Assembly (NCBI GenBank): GCA_038214135.1
Contig: JBBQSD010000037.1
Span: 1-47,955 of the forward strand
Direction of reading: 5' to 3'
Origin: JANLSE01 sp038214135
Lineage (GTDB): Bacteria; Chloroflexota; Chloroflexia; Chloroflexales; Roseiflexaceae
Length of the DNA: 47,955 bases
Shown here: in pieces, positions 1-7,969 of the stretch
How the letters are laid out: each line of letters opens with the position of its first letter
How positions within the stretch are numbered: the stretch's first letter is position 1
The notes under the pieces: generated by a model
Told to the model about the DNA's origin: nothing
What the model saw: only the letters and a program-made list of their open reading frames with translations
Databases searched by the model: none
Translations under genes and position numbers: made by a program

Positions 1-120
1 GCAGCGTCCCCTTGCCGCAGGCAGCGTCCCCTTGCCGCAGGCAGCGTCCCCTTGCCGCAGGCAGCGTCCCCTTGCCGCAGGCAGCGTCCCCTTGCCGCAG
101 GCAGCGTCCCCTTGCCGCAG
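1..120. repeat. Six tandem copies of a 20-bp unit
   Basis: The unit GCAGCGTCCCCTTGCCGCAG is repeated six times head to tail with no mismatch, and the array runs off the left edge of the window, so the true copy number is unknown. The last unit merges into a hairpin at 115-134. The array lies downstream of the minus-strand SDR gene that ends at 149. The unit length is not a multiple of three, so a coding repeat is unlikely. A perfect array like this can vary in copy number by slippage. Confidence 0.95.
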
Positions 121-134
121 GCTTCAGCCTGCGG
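115..134. other. Perfect hairpin next to the 20-mer array
   Basis: CCGCAGGC and GCCTGCGG form a perfect 8-bp stem around the loop TTCA. It lies 15 bp past the stop of the minus-strand SDR gene, where a terminator would be expected, but no T tract follows on either strand. It may stabilise the 3' end of that transcript or be part of the repeat family. Confidence 0.5.
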
Positions 135-148
135 ATAGAGAGGCATGC

Positions 149-1123
149 CTAATAATCCCCAGCCGCCACCCGTTCGCGCCAGTAAGCCAGCAACTGATCA
201 ACAATCTGTTCGATGCCAATCTGTGGCGACCACCCAGTATCGCGGCGAAGTCGGGTATTATCGCCGATCAGGATCGGCTCATCAACCGGCCTGATTCTGC
301 TTGGATCTTGCCGCACTTCGGTTGGGATGTGTGCGCGGGCGATCACCAGATCAACAATATCGCCGATTCGTATAGCAGCACCCGAACACAGATTGTAGGT
401 TGTCCCAGGTTGGCCATGTTGGATCAATAACCACAGCGCCCGAGCCACATCCGTCACATGCGTGAAGTCGCGACGTGGCTCCAGATTGCCAACCAGCATG
501 TGTGGCGACTGCTGTTCTGCCTCGATCAACGCCATCTGGCGGCAGAAGGTCTGGATGGAACAACGATCACCCTGGCGTGGCCCAACATGAATAAAGGATC
601 GTGTAACGATCACATGCAGGCCATAGCTATCGTGATACTGGAGGCCTAACAGCTCCTGAGTGACTTTACTCACACCATATGGTGAGGTTGGGCGCAGTGG
701 ATGTTCTTCTCGAATTGGCACATGTTCAGGGGCCACCACGCCATACTCAGCAGCAGAACCAGCAATATGAATCCGTGCATGGGGTGCGTGGGCGCGCGCC
801 GCCTCCAAGAGATTGATCGTGCCCTCGACATTTGCGCGTATGGTCGCAGTTGGCGCAGCCCACGAGGCCGATGGGTAGCTCTGGGCCGCCAGATGATAGA
901 TAATATCGGGAGCGGCGGCGCGCACTGCGCTCGCAACCGAATATGGATCCTCAATATCGCCCTCGTGAAACGTCACACGTCCAAACAATTGCTGGATGGG
1001 CCGGGTATCGCTGCGCCAGCGCTTGAAGGCATGTAGCTCGATATCAGGCAGCGTCAGCAGGTAATCGGCCAGAAAACTGCCGACTGGCCCGGTGATCCCG
1101 GTGATCAGAATACGTGTTGGCAT
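149..1123 (-). CDS. NAD(P)-dependent sugar-nucleotide epimerase/dehydratase (extended SDR), RMD/GMD-like
   Basis: This 324-residue extended short-chain dehydrogenase/reductase probably acts on an NDP-sugar in the cytoplasm to make a deoxysugar for surface glycans. The N-terminal Rossmann motif is TGITGPVG (residues 8-15), and HLAAQSYP follows at about residue 77. The catalytic serine lies in GSAAEYG near residue 122 and the Tyr/Lys pair in YGVSK near 149. These features fit GDP-4-dehydro-6-deoxy-mannose reductase (RMD) or GDP-mannose 4,6-dehydratase best. Length is normal for RMD, but the exact substrate cannot be read from the sequence. The ATG is preceded by AGGA at a good distance. It may supply precursors to the polysaccharide cluster at 15884-24810, but no direct link is visible. 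Confidence 0.88.
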   Translation of the reverse strand: MPTRILITGITGPVGSFLADYLLTLPDIELHAFKRWRSDTRPIQQLFGRVTFHEGDIEDPYSVASAVRAAAPDIIYHLAAQSYPSASWAAPTATIRANVEGTINLLEAARAHAPHARIHIAGSAAEYGVVAPEHVPIREEHPLRPTSPYGVSKVTQELLGLQYHDSYGLHVIVTRSFIHVGPRQGDRCSIQTFCRQMALIEAEQQSPHMLVGNLEPRRDFTHVTDVARALWLLIQHGQPGTTYNLCSGAAIRIGDIVDLVIARAHIPTEVRQDPSRIRPVDEPILIGDNTRLRRDTGWSPQIGIEQIVDQLLAYWRERVAAGDY

Positions 1124-1155
1124 ATTACTATCCTGTATGTTGGTGTGACAAGTAT

Positions 1156-1318
<163 letters not shown>

Positions 1319-1380
1319 ACTTCGTCCTCGTATGGTAAACGAGGGCAGGGTATCCCGCAACTAGATTACAAAACCGATGG

Positions 1381-1409
1381 TTGCCACAGAACAAGGGACA
1401 TCCTATAAT
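1381..1409 (+). promoter_or_regulatory. Sigma70-type promoter of the kinase operon
   Basis: TTGCCA (1381-1386) is followed by a 17-nt spacer and a perfect TATAAT (1404-1409). The predicted start is about 33 nt before the kinase ATG at 1450. Promoter and heptamer repeats are the only content I see in the 326-bp gap 1124-1449. Confidence 0.82.
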
Positions 1410-1449
1410 ACGTTAATACTTTCACGCGCTCCCCGTCTGGAGGACAAGC

Positions 1450-3438
1450 ATGGCGTTGATAAAAAAGGCGGGCACAACAAAAGGTCTGAGTGCTGGCCAA
1501 GGGCAAGTTCCGCAGGGACAGCAGGCAGATCCAAATGGAACAACGACTCCTGGAGCGCAGGCACGCGAGGCCGGGCCAACGATGCAGCCTGGTGTCGTAT
1601 TGCAGAGTCGCTATCTGATCGAAGGAACGCTGGGCGTTGGTGGCATGAGTGTCGTGTATCGGGGGCGCGATTTGCGCTTCAAGGATGTTGTGCGGCCCTG
1701 TGCGATTAAAGAAATGTATCAGAGCGCACCCGATTCGAGTACGCGCCTGTTGACATTGAAGAATTTTGAGCGCGAATCGGGCCTGCTGGCGACTCTGCAA
1801 CATCCAGCTATACCGAAAGTGTTTGATTTCTTTGAAGAGAATGGTCGCATCTATCTTATTCTGGAGCTTATTCCAGGGACAGATCTTGAAACAGCGCTGG
1901 AACGCCAGGGTGGCCCACTACCAGAGGAGCGCGTTGCTCGTTGGGCCATTCAGGTTTGCGATGTGCTGTCGTATTTACATAGCCACCAACCAGATCCGCT
2001 GGTGTTCCGTGATATGAAACCCTCGAATGTGATGGTTACGCCGGAAGAGCGGATTGTGCTGATCGACTTTGGTATTGCGCGTGATCTTGTGCGCACCAAG
2101 GGAACCATGATCGGCACCGAGGGCTATTCGCCACCAGAACAGTATCGTGGTGAGGCCGAACCGCGCAGTGATATCTATGCGCTTGGTGCAACCATTCACC
2201 AGTTGTTGACACGCAGCGATCCACGGGTGGAGACGCCGTTTACGTTTCATGAGCGCCAATTACGAACGCTCAACCCGGCCATTTCTCAGCAGATGTCCGA
2301 TATTGTGGCACGGGCGCTCGAATACGATAAAAACGCTCGCTGGGCTTCGGCTGTTGATATGCGCGATGCATTGATGCAACTGCCGGTACTTGGTGGGCGC
2401 GCAAGCGTTGGCGTGGCCGCCTCGGCCACGGTGGGCCGCCCGAGTAGCGGCGCTGCTCCGGCGCGTGGGCGCACAAGTGCCTCCGAGTTGGTTTGGAAGT
2501 TCAAATGCGAAGATGAAATTCGCTCATCGCCGTTTGTTACCAATGGCATGCTGTTTGCTGGCTGTTACGATACCAATCTGTATGCGCTCGATGCCGTCCG
2601 TGGTGAGTTCCGCTGGAAATTCCCAACCGAGGGTGGCGTCTCCTCATCGCCAACCGTCTGGCAGGATATGGTTGTGTTTGGTTCCGAGGATGGGGGCGTG
2701 TATGCGCTCGATCATCGGCGCGGCGCATTACGCTGGCAGTTCCGCACTGGCAAACCGGTTCGATCCTCGCCACGAATTGAGGATCGGGTTGTGTATGTCG
2801 GCTCGGACGATCAGCATTTCTATGCGCTCGATGGCCTGCGCGGCACGCAGATCTGGATGTACCGTACGTGGATGCCGATCCGTTCCTCGGCATGCGTCGC
2901 TGGCGATGCCGTGTATTTTGGTGGCGGCGATGGTTTTGTGTATGCGCTGCAGATCAAAAATGGTGGCCTGCGCTGGAAACAACGCACCCAACAGGCCGTA
3001 ATCTCATCACCAATCGTCCAGGATAGCCTGCTGTTTGTTGGCTCGATGGATAGCAATCTGTATGCCCTCGATCTCGAAGGTGGCTTCCCGGTCTGGAAAT
3101 TCCGCACAAACCATTATGTCAATTCATCGCCATGTGTTGCTGGCGGGCGGGTGTTTGTTGGCGGTGTGGATGGCAACATGTATGCAGTTGAGGTCAAGAA
3201 TGGGCGTCAGGCCTGGAAGTACGAGACCGGTAGCCAGATCACATCATCACCACGGGTCGAGGGCGGGCGGGTATACTTTGGAGCCGTCGATGGTGGTATC
3301 TACTGCCTTGATGTTGCCAGTGGTGGGTTGATCTGGAAACACCAGACTGATGCGGCAGTGGTTTCGTCGCCAACAATTCAGGATGGGGTTGTGTATATTG
3401 GTTCGATGGATCATCATGTGTATGCTCTGAAAGCCTAA
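1450..3438 (+). CDS. Ser/Thr protein kinase with C-terminal eight-bladed PQQ-type beta-propeller
   Basis: This 662-residue Hanks-type kinase has no transmembrane segment, so it is probably cytoplasmic. The Gly-rich loop is GTLGVGGMSVV (about 60-70), the ATP-binding lysine lies in AIKEM (about 86), the catalytic loop reads FRDMKPSN (about 186) and DFG is near 207, followed by PPEQY. The usual His of HRD is Phe; Asp, Lys and Asn are kept, so activity is expected. Residues 347-662 are eight repeats of exactly 40 residues, each with a YALD-type strand, a W and an SSP turn, typical of PQQ-like propeller blades and probably used to bind a ligand or partner. GGAGG lies 6 nt before the ATG. It heads an operon with a PP2C phosphatase, VWA and FHA proteins, which suggests a reversible phospho-signalling module. 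Confidence 0.95.
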   Translation: MALIKKAGTTKGLSAGQGQVPQGQQADPNGTTTPGAQAREAGPTMQPGVVLQSRYLIEGTLGVGGMSVVYRGRDLRFKDVVRPCAIKEMYQSAPDSSTRLLTLKNFERESGLLATLQHPAIPKVFDFFEENGRIYLILELIPGTDLETALERQGGPLPEERVARWAIQVCDVLSYLHSHQPDPLVFRDMKPSNVMVTPEERIVLIDFGIARDLVRTKGTMIGTEGYSPPEQYRGEAEPRSDIYALGATIHQLLTRSDPRVETPFTFHERQLRTLNPAISQQMSDIVARALEYDKNARWASAVDMRDALMQLPVLGGRASVGVAASATVGRPSSGAAPARGRTSASELVWKFKCEDEIRSSPFVTNGMLFAGCYDTNLYALDAVRGEFRWKFPTEGGVSSSPTVWQDMVVFGSEDGGVYALDHRRGALRWQFRTGKPVRSSPRIEDRVVYVGSDDQHFYALDGLRGTQIWMYRTWMPIRSSACVAGDAVYFGGGDGFVYALQIKNGGLRWKQRTQQAVISSPIVQDSLLFVGSMDSNLYALDLEGGFPVWKFRTNHYVNSSPCVAGGRVFVGGVDGNMYAVEVKNGRQAWKYETGSQITSSPRVEGGRVYFGAVDGGIYCLDVASGGLIWKHQTDAAVVSSPTIQDGVVYIGSMDHHVYALKA

Positions 3439-3450
3439 CGCATATGGAAT

Positions 3451-3493
3451 GCGGCAGCCATGCTGCCGCTAATCGCGCAAGCATGGTTTGCGC
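3451..3493 (+). other. Two adjacent hairpins between kinase and phosphatase genes
   Basis: GCGGCAG/CTGCCGC forms a perfect 7-bp stem with a CCATG loop at 3451-3469. GCGCAA/TTGCGC forms a second 6-bp stem at 3475-3493. No T tract follows, so these are not standard terminators. They could set differential mRNA stability between the kinase and the downstream genes. Confidence 0.5.
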
Positions 3494-3554
3494 AATCCAT
3501 AGATAGGCTCAACCATTCTGCACATAGGTATGCTTGGCACTAAAGGAAGCGATT

Positions 3555-4556
3555 ATGTCCTCTTCGTCAGATGCCCCAGCGCCACACACACAGAATTATG
3601 GTACGGCCCCACTGGGCGATCTACCTGCGAATCCCGATGATCGCCAGGCTCCGGCAGCGCCCGATGATACTGCTGCCCCCGAGACTGCATCACATGATGA
3701 TTATGAGGCCACCAAGCCGCTTGGAATGGCCTATGCGCCAGCGGATGAGCATGTCGAACTGGGTAGCCCCGATTTCGATAGCCAACATCTGCCGGGCTTG
3801 CTTGCCGCTGCGCTACGCGATGTTGGCCGGGTTCGGGCGGTCAATCAGGATAGTGTGTATGTTCTGGTCAGTACTATTCCACGCGAAGAGAACGATCTGC
3901 TTCTGGGCTTGTTTGTGGTTGCCGATGGCATGGGCGGCCATGATGCTGGTGAGGTGGCCAGCCGGATTGCGATCACAACGGTGGCGCGGCATATATTGGC
4001 CGAACTGCTTGTTCCAGCACTTGAGGATAACTTTGGCGCGGCGCTGCAGCAGCTTGTGATTGAGGCGGTGGTTGAGGCAAATCGAGCGATCTGGGAATAT
4101 GGCCAGGCAACTCATTCCGATCTGGGGACGACATGCACGGTGGCATTGGTGCTTGGGCGGACGATCTATATCGGCCATGTTGGCGATTCACGGGCCTACC
4201 TGCTGGAAGGTGATACACTGCGCCAGTTGACGATCGACCATTCGGCGGTTGGGCGCTTGATACAGCTTGGGCAGTTGGAGCCAATTGAAGCACGCGAGCA
4301 TCCACTGCGTTCACAACTGTACCGAACGGTTGGGCAAGCGCCAGATGTGCATGTTGATCTGGTGCAGCGGCCTCTTGGTGCGGCGACTCATCTGTTATTA
4401 TGCAGCGATGGCCTGTGGGGCATGGTTGATGACACAGCATTGCGCGATGCGCTGCTGCAGGCCAGATGGCCGCAGGATGCTTGCCATGCGCTGATCGATC
4501 TGGCCAACGCAGCAGGCGGAGAAGATAATATTTCGGCATTGGTGGTGCAACTATGA
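3555..4556 (+). CDS. PP2C-family protein serine/threonine phosphatase
   Basis: This metal-dependent phosphatase probably reverses phosphorylation by the kinase encoded upstream. PP2C motifs appear in order: VGRVRAVNQDS (about 90-100), the metal-binding ADGMGGHDAGE (about 123), TTCTVALV, HVGDSRAY (about 209), LLLCSDGLWG and the closing GGEDNIS (about 321). The first 75 residues are Pro/Ala/Asp-rich and probably disordered. I chose ATG 3555 (333 aa) because AAAGGA lies 7 nt upstream; an in-frame TTG at 3534 would put the Shine-Dalgarno inside the gene. It has no membrane segment. The stop overlaps the VWA gene start by four bases (ATGA), implying translational coupling. Confidence 0.95.
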   Translation: MSSSSDAPAPHTQNYGTAPLGDLPANPDDRQAPAAPDDTAAPETASHDDYEATKPLGMAYAPADEHVELGSPDFDSQHLPGLLAAALRDVGRVRAVNQDSVYVLVSTIPREENDLLLGLFVVADGMGGHDAGEVASRIAITTVARHILAELLVPALEDNFGAALQQLVIEAVVEANRAIWEYGQATHSDLGTTCTVALVLGRTIYIGHVGDSRAYLLEGDTLRQLTIDHSAVGRLIQLGQLEPIEAREHPLRSQLYRTVGQAPDVHVDLVQRPLGAATHLLLCSDGLWGMVDDTALRDALLQARWPQDACHALIDLANAAGGEDNISALVVQL

Positions 4557-5824
4557 CGCCTGGGATCACGCTCCAGCAAACGCTCAGCCGTGCTGTTCTG
4601 CCTGAGAGTGGCGAGCAGCAGTTATTATATGTGCTGATCGAAGCAACGCCAGAGGGATCGATCGCACAATTGCCCAAGCTGCCGTTGAACCTATGCCTGG
4701 TGCTTGATCGCAGTTCTTCGATGCGTGGCGAACGGCTCAATCAGGTCAAGGAGGCGGCTGGCCGGATTTTGGATCAACTCGGGCAGAATGATTACTTCTC
4801 GCTTGTGACATTCAATGATCGGGCGGAGGTTGTCGTTTCGGCACAACGGGTCGCCAATCGCGCCGATCTGAAGCAGGCACTCATGCGAATCGAGGCGGCT
4901 GGTGGCACCGAGATGGCGCGTGGTATGGCATTGGCCTTGCAGGAGATCCAGCGCCCGCTGCTTGGCCGTGGGATCACCCGGGTTATGTTGCTGACCGATG
5001 GGCGTACATATGGCGATGAAAGCACATGTGTTGAAATTGCTCGGCGCGCACAGAGCCGTGGGATTGGCCTCACCGCTCTTGGAGTTGGCACAGAATGGAA
5101 TGAAGATCTGCTCGAAACAATGACAGCCAGCGAGAACAGCCATGCCCACTATATTATGACGGCCCAGGAGGTTGCGACGGTCTTTGCCGAGGAGATGAAG
5201 CGTTTGCACTCAGTGTTTGCTCAGCGAGTGCGCCTCACGGCATCTGTACGGCCAGATGGCCTGCTGCGCTCACTGGATCAGGTGCGGCCATTTATTACGA
5301 GTGTACCTGTGGCAGAGGCAGCCGAGCGCCAGTGGACGGCCAGCCTGGGCGATTGGAATGGTTCGGAAATACAGGCATTCCTGTTCGAGGTGGTTGTGCC
5401 AGCACTGGCTGTTGGTGATCATCCATTGATGAAAATCGCCCTAGAATATGACATGCCAGGGGCGAATTTAAAAGATCAGATCCGCGAAGAAATTGTGAAG
5501 ATCCGCGTACGCCCAGCAGCTCAGGTGGGCTACCAGGTCGATTCAACTGTCAAGCACTGGTTGGAGCGCCTGGTTGCCTACCGATTGCAGGCACGCGCCT
5601 GGAAGGATGTTGAGGCAGGCAAGATCGATGAGGCGGCTCAGGGGTTGAAGATGGCGGGCACACGCCTGTTTGCGGCTGGTGAGCATGCACTGGCCCAGAC
5701 GGTTCAGGATGAGGCCAATCGGCTTGAACAAAATGGAAACGCCAGCGATGAGGGTCGTAAGCGGATCAAGTTTGGGACACGCGGCCTGATGGGTCCATCG
5801 GAAGAGCAGGCCGCTGGCGCTTAA
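4553..5824 (+). CDS. VWA domain protein
   Basis: This 423-residue protein carries a von Willebrand factor A domain at about residues 40-220. The MIDAS metal site is visible as DRSSSM (about 52-57), with the Thr region GGTEMARG and the Asp in LLTDGRTYGD. The rest is beta-rich and then helical (about 330-410), with a basic, low-complexity tail. There is no signal peptide or membrane anchor, so it is probably cytoplasmic. Its start is fused to the PP2C stop as ATGA and the FHA gene follows 20 bp later. VWA proteins in such clusters usually act as metal-dependent assembly or scaffold partners; the partner here is inferred only from neighbours. Confidence 0.9.
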   Translation: MTPGITLQQTLSRAVLPESGEQQLLYVLIEATPEGSIAQLPKLPLNLCLVLDRSSSMRGERLNQVKEAAGRILDQLGQNDYFSLVTFNDRAEVVVSAQRVANRADLKQALMRIEAAGGTEMARGMALALQEIQRPLLGRGITRVMLLTDGRTYGDESTCVEIARRAQSRGIGLTALGVGTEWNEDLLETMTASENSHAHYIMTAQEVATVFAEEMKRLHSVFAQRVRLTASVRPDGLLRSLDQVRPFITSVPVAEAAERQWTASLGDWNGSEIQAFLFEVVVPALAVGDHPLMKIALEYDMPGANLKDQIREEIVKIRVRPAAQVGYQVDSTVKHWLERLVAYRLQARAWKDVEAGKIDEAAQGLKMAGTRLFAAGEHALAQTVQDEANRLEQNGNASDEGRKRIKFGTRGLMGPSEEQAAGA

Positions 5825-5844
5825 GCAGGCAACGAGGCAAACCT

Positions 5845-6351
5845 ATGGCACTGACATGTCCGAACTGTCGATCAAGCCAGTTGAATGGCACGATTTTCTG
5901 CCTCGAGTGTGGGGCCAGCCTACTGACCGACAGTACCTCTGAATCGACTCGTGAGATTGGTGCGGGTGCCGAACCGATCACCGCTGGCCTTTCTGCAAAA
6001 GCCGTCAGCGGAACGAATAGTGATCGGTCGATCACGCTGATTGTGGCCCACACCGGTGATCGGTTGCGCCTAGAAGTCACTGATGAACTGTTGATTGGCC
6101 GAAAAGATCCAAGCAAGGATATCCATCCCGATATTGATCTGGGGCCGCAGGGTGGCTACGATGCTGGTATTTCACGGCGACATGCGATATTAGCCCATCG
6201 CGATAATGGCTACGTTATTGAGGATTTGGGCAGCGCCAATGGGACATTTGTGAATGGGCGGCGGCTGGCACCGCAGGCAGCGGTACAACTGCGCAGCGGC
6301 GATGAATTGAAGTGCGGAACAATGGTCTTTCGGGTCGAGATTGGAGCATAG
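5845..6351 (+). CDS. Zinc-ribbon plus FHA domain protein
   Basis: This 168-residue protein begins with a short zinc ribbon (CPNC at 5-8 and CLEC about 15 residues later). After a linker it has an FHA domain (about 62-165) with the conserved GR, SRRHA and SANGTFVNG motifs. FHA domains bind phosphothreonine, so it is the natural reader of the kinase encoded at the start of this operon. It lies 20 bp after the VWA gene and 18 bp before the next small gene. A zinc ribbon with FHA and no membrane segment suggests a soluble adaptor. Its phosphorylated partner is not known. Confidence 0.93.
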   Translation: MALTCPNCRSSQLNGTIFCLECGASLLTDSTSESTREIGAGAEPITAGLSAKAVSGTNSDRSITLIVAHTGDRLRLEVTDELLIGRKDPSKDIHPDIDLGPQGGYDAGISRRHAILAHRDNGYVIEDLGSANGTFVNGRRLAPQAAVQLRSGDELKCGTMVFRVEIGA

Positions 6352-6369
6352 TGCATAAGGGGTGTAATA

Positions 6370-6612
6370 ATGGCAAAGACGGTTGTTCTCCATCTGGATG
6401 GTGAAGAGCCCATTCTGGCAGATATTGAGCAAGATCCATTACCAAGCGATATGTTTCTGAAAGTGAGCAACCTGCGCAAGCGTGATGGCAAGGATGTCCC
6501 ATATATCGCAGCTGGAGTACAGAGCGTCATCTTCCCATGGCATCGGGTCACGTTCCTCGAAATTATGCCAAGCGCCGAGGAACGCGGCAATGTGATCGAT
6601 TTCTTCCGCTAA
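6370..6612 (+). CDS. Small unknown protein at the end of the kinase operon
   Basis: This 80-residue protein is mixed alpha/beta and acidic to neutral, with no Cys, signal peptide or membrane segment. I do not recognise the family. It starts 18 bp after the FHA stop in the same direction, with GGGG upstream, which supports co-transcription. The central sequence VIFPWHRVTFLEI looks like a hydrophobic beta-strand pair. A role alongside the FHA/VWA/kinase proteins is inferred only from position. Confidence 0.75.
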   Translation: MAKTVVLHLDGEEPILADIEQDPLPSDMFLKVSNLRKRDGKDVPYIAAGVQSVIFPWHRVTFLEIMPSAEERGNVIDFFR

Positions 6613-6632
6613 CGCAGGATTCAAGCGTAGAT

Positions 6633-6740
6633 ACGCGATACATCGCGTTGGTACCAATGCGGGCGAACACGAGGTTCGCCCGTACCCTTTGGTGCTCCCA
6701 TTGCTGCCCAATGCAGAAGAATCCGTCGTACCCCCCGCTT
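6633..6740. repeat. Composite palindromic repeat (two hairpins plus a shared end sequence)
   Basis: ACGCGATACATCGCGT (6633-6648) is a 16-nt inverted repeat with 7-bp arms. GGGCGAAC/GTTCGCCC (6661-6681) is a perfect 8-bp stem with a 5-nt loop. The end AATGCAGAAGAATCCGTC near 6712-6729 is the inverse of the end of the MITE-like element at 27514-27686. The first palindrome resembles those at 7796-7813 and 47731-47748. It fills most of the gap between the small operon gene and the DUF1801 gene. Confidence 0.75.
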
Positions 6741-6793
6741 TGCGTTCGCAAACCAATGAAGGGCACTCTTGAACTTGTGGCTGAGGAAATAGC

Positions 6794-7183
6794 ATGAATA
6801 AGAATCAAGCACCACCCGCAAACATTGATGCATATATCGCAGGGTTTCCGCAGGATATTCAGGGCATTCTGCAACAGATCCGCGCAACGATCAGAGAAGC
6901 AGCACCAGATGCCGAAGAAGCCATTAGCTACAATATGCCGACTTTCAAGCAGCATGGCTATGTTATCTTTTTTGCTGCGTTCAAAAAGCATATCGGCATG
7001 TATGGAAATACGACTGCAGCTATCGAAACATTCAGGGATGAACTCGCAGCATATACAGGCCCGAAAGGCTCGCTCGCGTTCCCATACAATAAGCCAATCC
7101 CGTTTGACCTAATCGGCAGGATTGTTCAACTGCGGGTTCAGGAAAACATCGAACATGCAGCAGCCAAAGCAACAAAGAAATAG
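6794..7183 (+). CDS. DUF1801 (YdhG-like) protein
   Basis: This 129-residue protein matches the DUF1801/YdhG fold. The family pattern of a helical N-terminus with NIDAYIAGFP, then EEAISYNMPTF, an FFAAFKKHIG strand and GSLAFPYNKPIP is all present. Members have been linked to iron or small-molecule handling, but the molecular role is uncertain. Length is typical. The ATG follows GAGGAA at a good distance. A DinB-family gene begins 10 bp downstream, so the two were probably an operon. A second DUF1801 gene lies at 13490-13933. Confidence 0.88.
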   Translation: MNKNQAPPANIDAYIAGFPQDIQGILQQIRATIREAAPDAEEAISYNMPTFKQHGYVIFFAAFKKHIGMYGNTTAAIETFRDELAAYTGPKGSLAFPYNKPIPFDLIGRIVQLRVQENIEHAAAKATKK

Positions 7184-7192
7184 GGAGTGCCC

Positions 7193-7765
7193 GTGAACAT
7201 TGCCGATATTCTGACACTCTACGACTACAATTATTGGGCGAACCAACGAATCATAGCGGCCAGTGCGCGTGTGAGCCACGAGCAATATCTGGTTCCAACA
7301 ACACAGAGCTTCGGGAGCCTGCGTGGAACCTTGGTGCATACATTCTGAATTTCGAGCGTGGCCGTGGCGATCTGCGTTTGCTTCGGGAGCCTGCGTGGAA
7401 CCTTGGTGCATACATTAGATGCTGAGTGTGCCTGGCGCATGCTGTGCCAGCACCAGAGCCTGGCATCCTTCAAGGAATTACAGGAAGATGATTTCCCAAC
7501 CTTCACCGTGTTGGAGCAGCGCTGGAATGAGGAAGAGCGTGCCATGCGCGATTACCTCGCACACCTCACCGACGATGATCTGACCAATTACACACGCTAC
7601 ACGACAGACGAGGGCAACAAACGCGAACGGGTGCTATGGCATTGTTTGCTGCATGTTGTCAACCACGGAACACAGCACCGCAGCGAAGCGGCTACGATCC
7701 TAACAGGGTGTGGGTACTCACCAGGCGATCTGGATTTCACGGTATTCCTGAATCAACAATCGTAG
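7193..7765 (+). pseudogene. DinB-family (DUF664-like) protein gene broken by a 72-bp insertion/duplication with an in-frame stop
   Basis: Translation from GTG 7193 (after GGGAG) gives a DinB-type four-helix protein up to LRGTLVHTF, then TGA at 7346-7348. The same frame reopens and continues with LVHTLDAECAWRM up to 7765, including the metal-ligand region HVVNHGTQHRSE. A 37-bp segment (7308-7344) is repeated at 7380-7416. Removing the 72-bp unit restores a continuous frame of about 167 residues, normal for the family. The reading frame is kept (72 is divisible by three) but the extra segment brings the stop. The downstream part (start near 7358) could give a fragment without the first helix. 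It is probably inactive, unless the duplication is an assembly fault. Confidence 0.8.
7308..7416 (+). repeat. 37-bp direct repeat separated by 35 bp inside the DinB gene
   Basis: Positions 7308-7344 and 7380-7416 are identical over 37 bp, from GCTTCGGGAGCC to GTGCATACATT, with a 35-bp unrelated segment between. The offset is 72 bp. It resembles a template-switch or slippage duplication within the coding sequence. Confidence 0.93.
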
Positions 7766-7827
7766 TCCGTCCGAGCTATTCTGGGAGGGCGTACAGACGC
7801 GATATATCGCGTCCCTGACCGACTACG
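7761..7827. repeat. Dispersed palindromic repeat, copy B
   Basis: This 67-bp element is bounded by the inverted 7-mers CGTAGTC (7761-7767) and GACTACG (7821-7827) and carries the perfect 18-bp palindrome GACGCGATATATCGCGTC at 7796-7813. About 45 bp of it is nearly identical, in opposite orientation, to the element at 47688-47785, including GTCCGAGCTATTCTG. It begins 4 bp before the DinB stop codon ends, so it overlaps the end of that gene. Confidence 0.82.
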
Positions 7828-7871
7828 AGTACTCCGCCCAGGCTTATTTGATGGGCACAGCTAGCGCGCCT

Positions 7872-7890
7872 GGGTGTATGCGATACGCCC
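7872..7890. repeat. Short GGGYGTA...TACGCCC palindrome
   Basis: GGGTGTAT-GCG-ATACGCCC forms a stem with one G-T pair. Related palindromes lie at 24923-24943 and 24960-24979. It sits in the 204-bp gap between the converging DinB remnant and the membrane-protein gene, where no other gene is visible. Confidence 0.6.
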
Positions 7891-7969
7891 CAACCCCGCA
7901 TAGATGGCAGAACAGCATTGATCATGGAGGATAACGGCTTGGGAACAGAGGCCGGAATATACCGCAGTC

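Noticed and set aside
3451..3469. Hairpin after the kinase gene as a terminator
   Set aside because: No T tract follows and the next genes run in the same direction with only a 116-bp gap.
7308..7416. A 37-bp repeat, 35-bp spacer, 37-bp repeat looks like a minimal CRISPR array
   Set aside because: Only two copies exist, both encode DinB residues in the same frame, and no cas genes are near. A duplication within the gene explains it.
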